64,000 bases of DNA, from contig JAFGUF010000033.1 of NCBI GenBank assembly GCA_016938675.1, positions 1-64,000 on the forward strand, read 5' to 3'. Shown one piece after another: positions 25,126 through 33,181 of this stretch. Each line of letters opens with the position of its first letter. Position 1 is the stretch's first letter. The notes under the pieces were generated by a model that saw nothing but the letters and a program-made list of their open reading frames with translations, was not told where the DNA came from and did not search any database. A program made the position numbers and the translations under genes. Source of the stretch: Clostridia bacterium (GTDB lineage Bacteria > Bacillota > Clostridia > Christensenellales > UMGS416).

Positions 25126-26943
25126 TTATTCTACTTGGTAAGTTACCGTTATCTGGCTGTCCTGCATCTGGAAAATGCTCATTACAAGTATACGGTTCTC
25201 TTGATCCGCAGGATAGAGCGCGCCCGTTATCATGTCCATCATATAAATAGATTCGTGTTTTTTTATATCGTAATAATAGAGCTCAAGCGGATACTTTTCA
25301 TCCCATCCGGCGCTTTTGTATACTGTATAATATACCCTGCTGCTATCAGGTGACCAGGTGTAGTCCATTATCATATTGCCGCTTTCAATTAGCTGCTTTT
25401 CTTTGGTCTCAGTATCGTAGATGTAGAATGCATATTCCGCTCCATCACTTTGCTGCATATCATTAATCAGAAGGTATTTTCCGTCTCCCGAAAGCATAAA
25501 TGAATTACCCGAAAGTATCTTGCTGCTATGCCCCGTTTCTGTGTCCGCTTTATATATGTCGGTTGTCAGGTTTCCTTCTCCTGCCTGCAGATAATAGATG
25601 CTCGTATCATGTAGATTCAGGCTGCTTTCCATGTACTCCTCCTCGGTCATTGCATACACGGAGATGTTTGAAAGCATTCTCATATCGTAGCATAATAGCT
25701 GTTTGCTGTCCCGCTCGCCTGTTATTGCGTAAAGCCTGTTATCATTTGCAGACCATACGAATGATGAGGTGTCTATTCCGAATCCATCATCAGAAGGCAG
25801 GTATATGCCGCCTGTTTCCGTGTTTACAATCTGCAGCATTCTTGTTTCGTCGTTCTGGTCAATAAAGGCTATAAACTTATTGTCATATGAATAGTCCGCG
25901 CTCAATATTGATGTATATTTCTGGCTTGATAAATTGAAATCGCCGTCCTTATTTCGTATCCATAGTTCTTCATATGAGTACACATCACCAACCTGTGAAC
26001 CCAAAATATTATATGGCTTTGCGTAAACAAAGCTTTTTCTATCGTTGCTCCAAGAAAGGAATCTGCCTCCTGTAATCAGAGGCGTTCCGATGATTTCCTC
26101 GCCGCCCTTGCTGCCTATCGGGCTGCTTATTATCTGCTGTATCTGATCTTCATAGTCATATTCCGGCAGTTGATTGCTGCCAAGCAATTCTATTGATATC
26201 TCACTTCCGTCAATTATGCTTTCAATTTCAGTCCTTCTGCTATCAAGGTAAGCATCCACTTCTTCCTTTGTGTCAAATGGCTTGGAAAGAAGTACTCCGT
26301 TTTTTCCGTCTGAACTTAGGCACGGGTAGAAATCATTGCTAACAAAATATCCGTTTTTGTATTCTTCAAATGCATTTATTTTAATATAATATTTATATTC
26401 TTCAGTCTCGTTTATATGATTTAGGGTTATTACTATTTTATTGGCACTGCTTTCTGCTCTATATGAGTATTCATCTATAGTTGAAATATATAGATACAAG
26501 CTGCTGCTTCCTATTGGTTCTCTCCTTAGTATACCCTGAACAATATTGCTACTCTCTAGCTCTTCTTCATATATTTTATATGACCAGTTTGAAATGCCAT
26601 CCAGTCGTATTACCATTCTGTCAACGCCCTCTATGTGGCTGATGTTGTAGTTTGGCACACCGCTGCTAATGTGCTGATCCGCCAGTGACACGCCCCCGCC
26701 CGACATAAAAGACAGGGTTATTCTGCTTTGCTCATCCGATAAGCTCTCTATTTTAATGTCGGCAAGATTCAGCTGGGTCAGGCCGTCTCCTCCTGAAAAG
26801 GCCTCAGAACTCGCAAAAAATGGCTCCATAGTTATCTGCGGGCTCTCCGTGATATCTACAGCGGGGCCTGCATTTAAACAGCCTGAAAGCAAAAATATAA
26901 TTGCGGCTGTAACCGCAATGTATTTAGCGTAAAATCCCTTCAT
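25126..26943 (-). CDS. Lipoprotein with a TolB/WD40-like beta-propeller
   Basis: 605 aa. Lipoprotein signal ending at Cys22 (IIFLLSGCLNAG), so anchored outside the membrane. Residues ~50-185 resemble an AMIN-type beta domain (SRITLSFMSGGG ... VDRMVIRLDG). A stretch near 195-250 reads like a SPOR-type fold (KPFDTKEEVDAYLDSRR). Residues ~285-605 show propeller repeats such as SWSNDRKSFVYA, DYSYDNKFIAFID, SFVWSANDNRLYAI and TWSPDSSRVYYT. The function is unknown. GGGAG lies immediately before the ATG, too close for a normal ribosome site, so translation may depend on the small ORFs upstream. Confidence 0.8.
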   Translation of the reverse strand: MKGFYAKYIAVTAAIIFLLSGCLNAGPAVDITESPQITMEPFFASSEAFSGGDGLTQLNLADIKIESLSDEQSRITLSFMSGGGVSLADQHISSGVPNYNISHIEGVDRMVIRLDGISNWSYKIYEEELESSNIVQGILRREPIGSSSLYLYISTIDEYSYRAESSANKIVITLNHINETEEYKYYIKINAFEEYKNGYFVSNDFYPCLSSDGKNGVLLSKPFDTKEEVDAYLDSRRTEIESIIDGSEISIELLGSNQLPEYDYEDQIQQIISSPIGSKGGEEIIGTPLITGGRFLSWSNDRKSFVYAKPYNILGSQVGDVYSYEELWIRNKDGDFNLSSQKYTSILSADYSYDNKFIAFIDQNDETRMLQIVNTETGGIYLPSDDGFGIDTSSFVWSANDNRLYAITGERDSKQLLCYDMRMLSNISVYAMTEEEYMESSLNLHDTSIYYLQAGEGNLTTDIYKADTETGHSSKILSGNSFMLSGDGKYLLINDMQQSDGAEYAFYIYDTETKEKQLIESGNMIMDYTWSPDSSRVYYTVYKSAGWDEKYPLELYYYDIKKHESIYMMDMITGALYPADQENRILVMSIFQMQDSQITVTYQVE

Positions 26944-26962
26944 CTCCCTGAATATCTATTAA

Positions 26963-27073
26963 TCATGTAGCCTGCTTTGCCGCATCCTCATTAAATTCTC
27001 CGGCCGGCTCTCCATAATTAAACTTAAGTAGTTCTCCCCTTTCCATCAACATACTTCCGTCTGTCATTTTCAT
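26963..27073 (-). CDS. Possible small ORF between ahcY and the lipoprotein gene (36 aa)
   Basis: Too short for the ORF track. MKMTDGSMLMERGELLKFNY continues for 16 residues and stops 19 bp before the lipoprotein ATG. Its ATG overlaps the stop of another small ORF (ATGTGATG). No family is recognised. It fills most of a 240-bp gap inside a presumed operon, and its codons resemble those of neighbours, but it could be a decayed gene or chance. Confidence 0.35.
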   Translation of the reverse strand: MKMTDGSMLMERGELLKFNYGEPAGEFNEDAAKQAT

Positions 27074-27147
27074 CACATGTTATTTCCTGATAGCAGCTTC
27101 TCCGCTTCCGCTATCTTCCCGCCTATTTTAGCATAGCTTTGTGTCAT
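27073..27147 (-). CDS. Possible small ORF after ahcY (24 aa)
   Basis: MTQSYAKIGGKIAEAEKLLS followed by GNNM and TGA, overlapping the next small ORF by one base. The upstream SD candidate (AGAGAG) is weak. The reading frame stays open further upstream towards the ahcY end without an ATG, which would also fit a gene remnant. Confidence 0.3.
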   Translation of the reverse strand: MTQSYAKIGGKIAEAEKLLSGNNM

Positions 27148-27184
27148 TTTTATTTCAGCTCTCTTAAGAAGCCTACTAAAATTA

Positions 27185-28429
27185 TTACTCCTCCCAGCTT
27201 TTCAGGTAGGCAGCCTGCGAGTCTGTCAGTTCATCAATTTTAATATTTCTTGAGTTCAGCTTGATTCTTGCAACATCATAGTCAATCTCTTTGGGTATGG
27301 TATACACTTCTTTTTTGAGCTTTTCATAGTTCTGCGCTATATATACTGCGCATTTAGCCTGAATTGCAAAGCCCAAATCCAGAGCTTCTGCGGCTCCGCC
27401 TTCGCCAACTACCAGATTGACCAGCCTGCCCTCGCCCACCAAATTAAGCTTCTTTCCATCCTTCATCACATATGTTTCCAGCTTATCGCCAATAACGCTC
27501 TTATCCACGCTTAATTTGTCCAGCTCGCACACGTTTATTTCCACATCAAAATGGCCTGCATTTGTTAGAAGAGCACCATCTTTCATCATCTCGAAATGCT
27601 CCTCTTTTATTACATCCTTGCATCCTGTAACTGTAACAAAAACATCGCCTAGTCTAGCCGCTCTGTCCATCACCATCACAGTACATCCATCCATCGAGGC
27701 TTCCAAAGCCTTTACTGGATCCACTTCGCATACTATTACATTAGCGCCCAGGCCCATGGCACGCAAGGCTACTCCCCTGCCGCACCAGCCATAGCCTGCA
27801 ACCACAACATTTTTGCCCGCCAGCATCAGGTTTGATACGCTCATGATTGAGCTCCATACAGACTGTCCTGTGCCGTACCTGTCGTCAAATAAAGCCTGGC
27901 ACTTCGCATTGCTCGATGCTATTATGGGGTAATCTAGTTTCCCTGCCCTTGCCCTAGCCTGTGCCCGCCTTATGCCGGTTGTTGTTTCTTCGCATCCGCC
28001 GATTATTTCCTTCGAGTTCGCCTTGCACTCATTATGAAGCAGAGTCATCAGGTCTCCGTTTGTGTCAACTATTACATTTGGATTGCACTCCACGGCCTTC
28101 ATCAATTGCTTTTTATACATTTCCTGTGTCGCATTGCTCTGGGCAAATACATTTATACCCTCATTATATAGCCCTGCCGCGATGTCATCCTCTACTGCCT
28201 GAGGCGAAGAGCTAGCCACATAGACCAATGCCCCTGCAGCCTTCAAGGCTCTCGCAAAGTTGCCCATTTTGGCATCAACGCGCATAGCAGTAACAACTCT
28301 CATCCCTGCCAGAGGTTTGCTTTTCTTATAATCATCCAGGATTCTTTTAACGACCGGCATATAGTTCAATGCCCAGTCCATTTTTTTGATGCCTTCCTTA
28401 TAAAGGCCCGGATCTTTAAGCAGGCTCAA
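27185..28429 (-). CDS. ahcY: Adenosylhomocysteinase
   Basis: 414 aa. AhcY splits S-adenosylhomocysteine into adenosine and homocysteine and so drains the product of SAM-dependent methylation. The NAD-binding motif VVAGYGWCGRGVALRAMG is clear, as are TAMRVDAKMGNFARAL, GDLMTLLHNEC, GGCEETTTGIRRAQA and LTNAGHFDVEI. The start codon is TTG (SLLKDP follows), set by GAGGG seven bases upstream; no in-frame ATG is nearby. Many Clostridia use the Pfs/LuxS route instead, so AhcY here is of some note. Confidence 0.95.
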   Translation of the reverse strand: MSLLKDPGLYKEGIKKMDWALNYMPVVKRILDDYKKSKPLAGMRVVTAMRVDAKMGNFARALKAAGALVYVASSSPQAVEDDIAAGLYNEGINVFAQSNATQEMYKKQLMKAVECNPNVIVDTNGDLMTLLHNECKANSKEIIGGCEETTTGIRRAQARARAGKLDYPIIASSNAKCQALFDDRYGTGQSVWSSIMSVSNLMLAGKNVVVAGYGWCGRGVALRAMGLGANVIVCEVDPVKALEASMDGCTVMVMDRAARLGDVFVTVTGCKDVIKEEHFEMMKDGALLTNAGHFDVEINVCELDKLSVDKSVIGDKLETYVMKDGKKLNLVGEGRLVNLVVGEGGAAEALDLGFAIQAKCAVYIAQNYEKLKKEVYTIPKEIDYDVARIKLNSRNIKIDELTDSQAAYLKSWEE

Positions 28430-28574
28430 GTCTCATCCCTCTTTTCATATTAAAATTGCTGCTCCGCGCAAATGCGACCACTTATTATATACTATTATTG
28501 TTACAGAATTCTTAAATAGAGCCTAAAGTATTATAACTAACTAATACAGATTTAGTCTTTTTTTATCAATATTA

Positions 28575-29819
28575 TTACGTTTCGAGCCTGTTTTCTGTAT
28601 TTTTTCTCAAAATTGCAAGCTTGCTGACTGGTTTGTTAAATTCTACATGCAGTTTTTGTTTCGGATGATTGGCGATTTCCATTTCTGACCCATCTTCATC
28701 CTTTATAGATAATATTCTTACCAAGAAGCTTTTACCTTCTGTGTCCAGTATCTCCACCTCATCACCAACTGAAAATGGATTGAACTCCCTGATCCAAGCT
28801 GTACTTTCATTTTCTGCAGCTTCCAAAACCTTGCCTATATAGTCCCACTTTGAAACATACTCCGATTTTTTTGCGCTCTGCCCTTCCATATGCGGATTGC
28901 CGTAATTAAACCCTGTTGTATATGGCCGGTAGGTCACCTTATCCAGCTGCTGCATGGATTCATCCAGCGGGCCATTATATTCCTTTTCAGAGTAGTACCT
29001 GTCAATTTCCGTCCTATAGGCTGTGCCCACAGCTGCAACATAGTGCTCTGACTTCATTCTTCCTTCAATCTTAAGGCTGTCTATGCCTGTATCTAATAAA
29101 TCTTTCAAATATGCCAGCATATTAAGATCCTTGGAATTGAAAAAGAACATCCCGCTGCCTTCCTCTTCCTCCACGTGGAATACTTCACCGTCTCTTTTGC
29201 TCTCTGTTAATGAAAATTCCCACCTGCAAGGCTGTGTGCAAAATCCCTGGTTCGCTTCCCTTCCCGTTAAATAGGCACTGATTGCGCATCTTCCCGAATA
29301 TGCCATGCACATTGAACCATGGGCAAACATCTCAAGCTCTAATGATGCAGGTACAGCTTTCCTGATATTTTCAATCTGCTTTAGTGATAACTCTCTGGCT
29401 AGAACTATGCGCTTAACGCCCATGTCATGCCAGTAATTAGCGGCGTAGGAATTTAGCGTATTGGATTGGGTGCTTAAGTGAATTGCCATAGAGGAAGCAG
29501 CTTTCTTTGCGAACGCTATTATGCCCGGGTCTGCAACTATCAGCGCGTCTACATCAATATCCTGAAGAAACTGCAAATATTCCTCCAGCCCTTCAAAATC
29601 CTCATCCCGCGCAAAAAGGTTTACCGTTACATAAACTTTTTTTCCGGCAGAGTGAGCTATAGCGACAGCTTTCCTAATTTCGTCGTCGTCAAGATTTCCC
29701 GCCATTACCCTCATGCCGTATTTTTTGCCGCCAAGGTAAACAGAATCCGCTCCGTAATTTATTGCTATTTCAAATTTATCAAAATTGCCAGCCGGCAATA
29801 ATAATTCAGCTTTTTTCAT
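28575..29819 (-). CDS. U32-family protein (tRNA hydroxylation TrhP-like)
   Basis: 414 aa. The U32 signature is intact: LEMFAHGSMCMAYSGRCAIS, followed by NQGFCTQPCRW with Cys residues that may bind an iron-sulfur cluster. The N-terminal half is a TIM-barrel-like region (LLLPAGNFDKFEIAINYGADSVYLGG). U32 proteins were named for a collagenase, but E. coli YegQ/TrhP makes 5-hydroxyuridine at tRNA position 34 using prephenate. The tRNA role is the better guess for a lone cytoplasmic copy. The ribosome site (AAAGAAAG) is weak. Confidence 0.87.
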   Translation of the reverse strand: MKKAELLLPAGNFDKFEIAINYGADSVYLGGKKYGMRVMAGNLDDDEIRKAVAIAHSAGKKVYVTVNLFARDEDFEGLEEYLQFLQDIDVDALIVADPGIIAFAKKAASSMAIHLSTQSNTLNSYAANYWHDMGVKRIVLARELSLKQIENIRKAVPASLELEMFAHGSMCMAYSGRCAISAYLTGREANQGFCTQPCRWEFSLTESKRDGEVFHVEEEEGSGMFFFNSKDLNMLAYLKDLLDTGIDSLKIEGRMKSEHYVAAVGTAYRTEIDRYYSEKEYNGPLDESMQQLDKVTYRPYTTGFNYGNPHMEGQSAKKSEYVSKWDYIGKVLEAAENESTAWIREFNPFSVGDEVEILDTEGKSFLVRILSIKDEDGSEMEIANHPKQKLHVEFNKPVSKLAILRKNTENRLET

Positions 29820-29861
29820 TTTTTTGATTGTCTTTCTTTAATCGTATCATTTTTTCTTTTA

Positions 29862-29890
29862 ATTATAATCTATAGGGTATGCAAATTCAA
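29862..29890 (-). promoter_or_regulatory. Promoter of the U32-family gene
   Basis: Minus strand TTGAAT (29890-29885), 17-bp spacer, TATAAT (29867-29862). Confidence 0.7.
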
Positions 29891-30011
29891 CCAAATGAGC
29901 TCTTATAAAGTCAATAATATTTTATTATATTTAGTAAACAGAATAATTTATTATTTAAATTGTGTATTTATTAATATTATCTGCAAAGATTTCTTAAGTG
30001 TACAACAATAG

Positions 30012-30030
30012 AATCCTCAGCCGGAGGATT
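30012..30030 (-). terminator. Hairpin downstream of fbp, possible terminator
   Basis: AATCCTC-(5 nt)-GAGGATT is a perfect 7-bp stem about 95 bp after the fbp stop. The T-run after it is weak on both strands (CTATTGTTG on minus), so termination is uncertain. Confidence 0.4.
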
Positions 30031-30122
30031 TCCGAAGTTTGTTATTTAAAATATCCGTTTGTAATGTAAAACAGCCTGTAGATTGTTTTCTTTGTCAGAA
30101 AGCGATGGAAGGCAATTCTAGC

Positions 30123-32072
30123 TTAGTTCTCTTTCAGCCTGCCAACAGAATAGAGCCTGCATAGTTCTTCCAAAGCCTTTATTTCAATGTTTATTCTTTC
30201 GCCGATATCTGTGTCGCCCACCCTAAGCCTCTCTCTTTTGGTGTCGAAATCCGCATAATATGACATTATATCCACACCGGATTCAATGATCTTTTCTCTT
30301 GATTCGAATTTCTCATGAGCAGCCAAAGTAAGCCCGTACGAATTAAATATCAGGGTATACCCCGCTGTTCCAGTGATAGGATTGTAAATAGGGTTAAGCC
30401 CGCCGTCAATAACTATAAGCCTGCCTTTCGCCTTTATCGGGCTTTCCCCCTCTTTTGCCCTTACAGGCATGTGTCCGTTTATTATGTGTGAAAACTCTGT
30501 GTTGATTTGAAAATCATCCAGTATCTTGTTAATCGTCTCTTCATTCATCCAATGCCTGTAGTATGGATTAATCTTCTCTGAATGCGCAGCCTTATCCGCA
30601 ACGAAATACCTTTCAAAGGTTTTCATTTCTATCTTTCCGAAAAGCGGCGAATTCTTTCCTGACCAAAGATACCAAAAAACATCTGTATTGTTATTCTCAG
30701 CAAACCTGCAGGCGAAAGATTCCCTTACCCAGTTGTCATATGCGTCCATCGCTGCCATTCCTGTTAGCTCATCGCCAAAGAATTTAATTTCTGAGAAGCT
30801 TCCATCTTCATTCATCGGAATACAACCGTGCATCAGCAGATTGGAGTTATACTTAAGGTACATGCTTCCCTTCCTAAGCATAAATTCCATATGCCCGCTA
30901 AGCTTTTCGTTGCAGAGGAATATTTTTTTAAGCCCCTGCACGACCGCCTCCTCCTCCTTCGTTAAAGCATATGGGTCGTCTTTGTCGACGGTCGGAAAAT
31001 TTGTATCCCTCATATCGTATTTAACTCCACCGACTGTGACACCTGTGCCATCCTCGCTTATTTTATCTAAAAGCAGCCTGTTGTCCATTTCAAATAGCGG
31101 ATTTCTCTTTATTAGCTGTCCTTCCAATTTAAATTGTATAATTGTTATCGCCTTATGCATTCTCCTTAAGAGCATTCGCTCTTCATCATGCATATCGTTT
31201 TTTATAACGGTTTTGAAGCATTCGCACTCATCATCCTTATATGCATTGCTTGCAAAGGTAGCAAGATGTCTCAGGTTTATTCCGTAGCCCTCCTCCAGTA
31301 TATTAAGGTGGCCATATCTTGCACATACACGAATAACATTGGCAATGCAAACTTCGCTTCCGCAGCCTGCCCCCATCCATACAATGTCGTGGTTGCCCCA
31401 TTGGATGTCTACAGCGTGATATTCCATTAGCTCATCTATTATCCTGTGCGGCCCCGGCCCTCTGTCATATATATCTCCAACCACATGCAGCCTGTCAATA
31501 GAAAGCCGCTGAATAACTCCGCATATCGCGATAATGAAATCATCTGCCGCACCCACACTGAGTATGCTGTCTATTATGGACTCATAGTATTCATTTTTGC
31601 TGCCGCCGTGGTCTGTTTCGTGCAATAATTCCTCAATAATGTATTTGTGCTCTTCCGGCAGCGCTTTTCGTACTTTACTCCTGGTATATTTCCTGGAAAC
31701 AACCCTGCAGATTACTACTAATTTTCTTATCGTATCCATATACCATTTCCATATATCTTTTTCCTGCTCTTTCATAAGGCTAATTGTTTCCTCCGGGTAC
31801 GCTACGCATATTGCGAGCCTGTCCACTTCGCTTGGAGATAACGCATTGCCAAATTCCTGGCTTATTTTGTTTTTAATTACGCCGGAGCCGTTTTTCAGCA
31901 TGTGCATAAAGGCTTCATGCTCGCCGTGTATATCCGATATAAAATGCTCTGTGGGTTTAGGAAGATTCAAAATTGCTTTTAAATTGATAATTTCGCTGCA
32001 TGCGGAGCTTAAAGTTGGAAACTGTTTCTGCAGCATTACATTAAATATGCTTCTGTTATCATTTTTGTCCAT
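30123..32072 (-). CDS. fbp: Fructose-1,6-bisphosphatase, class III
   Basis: 649 aa starting at MDKNDNRS after AGGAGAC; the track's longer start has no ribosome site. Class III FBPases are large, Firmicutes-specific metallophosphatases unrelated to class I. They dephosphorylate fructose-1,6-bisphosphate in gluconeogenesis. The metallophosphoesterase motifs are FISDIHGEHEAF, VVGDIYDRGPGPHR, WGNHDIVWMG and, further on, HIINGHMPVR. The length is typical (about 640-670). Upstream is a promoter overlapped by a 10-bp inverted repeat, suggesting a specific repressor or activator. No other glycolytic genes are nearby. Confidence 0.95.
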   Translation of the reverse strand: MDKNDNRSIFNVMLQKQFPTLSSACSEIINLKAILNLPKPTEHFISDIHGEHEAFMHMLKNGSGVIKNKISQEFGNALSPSEVDRLAICVAYPEETISLMKEQEKDIWKWYMDTIRKLVVICRVVSRKYTRSKVRKALPEEHKYIIEELLHETDHGGSKNEYYESIIDSILSVGAADDFIIAICGVIQRLSIDRLHVVGDIYDRGPGPHRIIDELMEYHAVDIQWGNHDIVWMGAGCGSEVCIANVIRVCARYGHLNILEEGYGINLRHLATFASNAYKDDECECFKTVIKNDMHDEERMLLRRMHKAITIIQFKLEGQLIKRNPLFEMDNRLLLDKISEDGTGVTVGGVKYDMRDTNFPTVDKDDPYALTKEEEAVVQGLKKIFLCNEKLSGHMEFMLRKGSMYLKYNSNLLMHGCIPMNEDGSFSEIKFFGDELTGMAAMDAYDNWVRESFACRFAENNNTDVFWYLWSGKNSPLFGKIEMKTFERYFVADKAAHSEKINPYYRHWMNEETINKILDDFQINTEFSHIINGHMPVRAKEGESPIKAKGRLIVIDGGLNPIYNPITGTAGYTLIFNSYGLTLAAHEKFESREKIIESGVDIMSYYADFDTKRERLRVGDTDIGERINIEIKALEELCRLYSVGRLKEN

Positions 32073-32098
32073 TTTTGTCTCCTGAAAATAAAATAAGC

Positions 32099-32145
32099 AA
32101 GCTGTATGCCAGTGCCTTTTGCCAGTATAGATTATCATACAGCTT
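32099..32145. promoter_or_regulatory. Perfect 10-bp inverted repeat across the fbp promoter
   Basis: AAGCTGTATG (32099-32108) and CATACAGCTT (32136-32145) are exact reverse complements separated by 27 bp. One arm lies in the promoter spacer, the other about 13-22 nt downstream of the predicted start, so the repeat flanks the -10 box and start site. It could be an operator pair or, less likely, a single RNA structure, since one arm is not transcribed. Confidence 0.6.
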
Positions 32146-32157
32146 TATTATTTACAA
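32129..32157 (-). promoter_or_regulatory. Promoter of fbp
   Basis: Minus strand TTGTAA (32157-32152), 17-bp spacer, TAATCT (32134-32129) with a TGA extension. Confidence 0.55.
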
Positions 32158-32247
32158 GTTTATCTATTGTTAAACAACAAAATTAAATCAATCATGCAAT
32201 AGAGTTGCAGTATGTATAGTAGGGGCAGTTCTTTTTTTAATTTAATA

Positions 32248-32276
32248 TTGACACATGTTATATTTTACATTATTAT
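32248..32276 (+). promoter_or_regulatory. Promoter of the YdcF gene, predicted start at the ATG
   Basis: TTGACA (32248-32253), 17-bp spacer, TATTAT (32271-32276). Six bases separate the -10 from the ATG, so +1 falls on the A of the start codon at 32283. No ribosome site lies upstream. Confidence 0.65.
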
Positions 32277-32282
32277 TACAAT

Positions 32283-33053
32283 ATGTTTAAGAAAATGTTT
32301 TATATTGCGCTGATTATAATTGGAGTTCTTGGAATCATAGACACCATTTTCGTAATGAGAATAGCTGTCGGTGTAACAGCCGGAACACTAGCTCCCGGAG
32401 TAATCGGCACCGCTTTCATTATATTCGCAATTCTCAAGCTTAAGCTTAATGGCAGAAAAATAATAAATAACAAAGTATTGCGCCGAATTGTAATATCCGG
32501 CTTCTGCCTTTTCATTGCCCTATTCATCGTTGTTGAAAGTTTTATTCTTGTAAATGCTTACTCAAAACAATACGAAAAAACCGAGACCAATTTTGTCGTT
32601 GTATTAGGATGCGGCGTTTTCCCGGATGGCAGGCTTACACTCTCGCTTATGAAAAGGCTTAATGTAGCCTATGATTATCTTTTAGCACATCCTGATACAT
32701 TGTGCATCGTTTCCGGCGGACAGGGCCCCAATGAACCCACTACCGAAGCGTGGGCTATGGAGCAGTACCTTCTTGAAAAAGGATTCCCGGCAGAAAGAAT
32801 CATTAAGGAAGAAAATTCAACAAGCACCAATGAAAACCTGCAGTATTCAAAGGAAATAATGATGCAATATAATAAAGACCTGACAGTCGCTATTGCCACA
32901 AGCGATTTCCACATATTCCGAACAAAGATGCTTGCAAAAAACCAGGGGCTTGACGCAATCGGCCTGCCCTCCACTACCGCATGGTATATCTGGATTAATT
33001 CTTACTTAAGAGAATTCCTCGCAGTAATAAAATCAATACTATTTGATATGTAA
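32283..33053 (+). CDS. YdcF/SanA-like DUF218 membrane protein
   Basis: 256 aa. Three N-terminal membrane helices (ALIIIGVLGIIDTIFVM; GVIGTAFIIFAILKL; IVISGFCLFIALFIVVESF) lead into a DUF218 domain: FVVVLGCGVFPDGRLTLSLMKRL, LCIVSGGQGPNEPTTEAWAM, EENSTSTNENLQYSKEIM, ATSDFHIFRTKML. DUF218 proteins act at the membrane; SanA and ElyC affect envelope permeability and peptidoglycan or ECA precursor handling. The upstream region has no Shine-Dalgarno site and its promoter predicts a leaderless mRNA. The next gene is an L,D-transpeptidase, which fits an envelope role. Confidence 0.9.
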   Translation: MFKKMFYIALIIIGVLGIIDTIFVMRIAVGVTAGTLAPGVIGTAFIIFAILKLKLNGRKIINNKVLRRIVISGFCLFIALFIVVESFILVNAYSKQYEKTETNFVVVLGCGVFPDGRLTLSLMKRLNVAYDYLLAHPDTLCIVSGGQGPNEPTTEAWAMEQYLLEKGFPAERIIKEENSTSTNENLQYSKEIMMQYNKDLTVAIATSDFHIFRTKMLAKNQGLDAIGLPSTTAWYIWINSYLREFLAVIKSILFDM

Positions 33054-33080
33054 AACAGATTAAACAATTCTACTGTTTTA
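33052..33080 (+). terminator. Possible weak terminator after the YdcF gene
   Basis: AAAACAG-(14 nt)-CTGTTTT followed by AATTG. The stem is AT-rich and the T-run short. Confidence 0.3.
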
Positions 33081-33110
33081 ATTGCTGTATTCATATATAT
33101 TGCTATCTGC

Positions 33111-33138
33111 TTGCTTTTTAATAATGCGGCGATATAAT
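33111..33138 (+). promoter_or_regulatory. Promoter of the L,D-transpeptidase gene
   Basis: TTGCTT (33111-33116), 16-bp spacer, TATAAT (33133-33138), about 45 bp before the ATG. Confidence 0.55.
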
Positions 33139-33181
33139 TATATAGTATAAAATACAGTTTTTTTATTTGGAGCACTGCATC

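Larger units (their letters stand above)
29820..30122. other. 303-bp AT-rich intergenic region between fbp and the U32 gene
   Basis: It contains the U32-gene promoter and one strong hairpin (listed separately). The centre is very AT-rich without ORFs. Nothing else is supported. Confidence 0.6.

Noticed and set aside
30688-31287. Plus-strand ORF of 199 aa antisense to fbp
   Set aside because: fbp has all metallophosphatase motifs on the other strand; this frame is low-complexity Ser/Leu.
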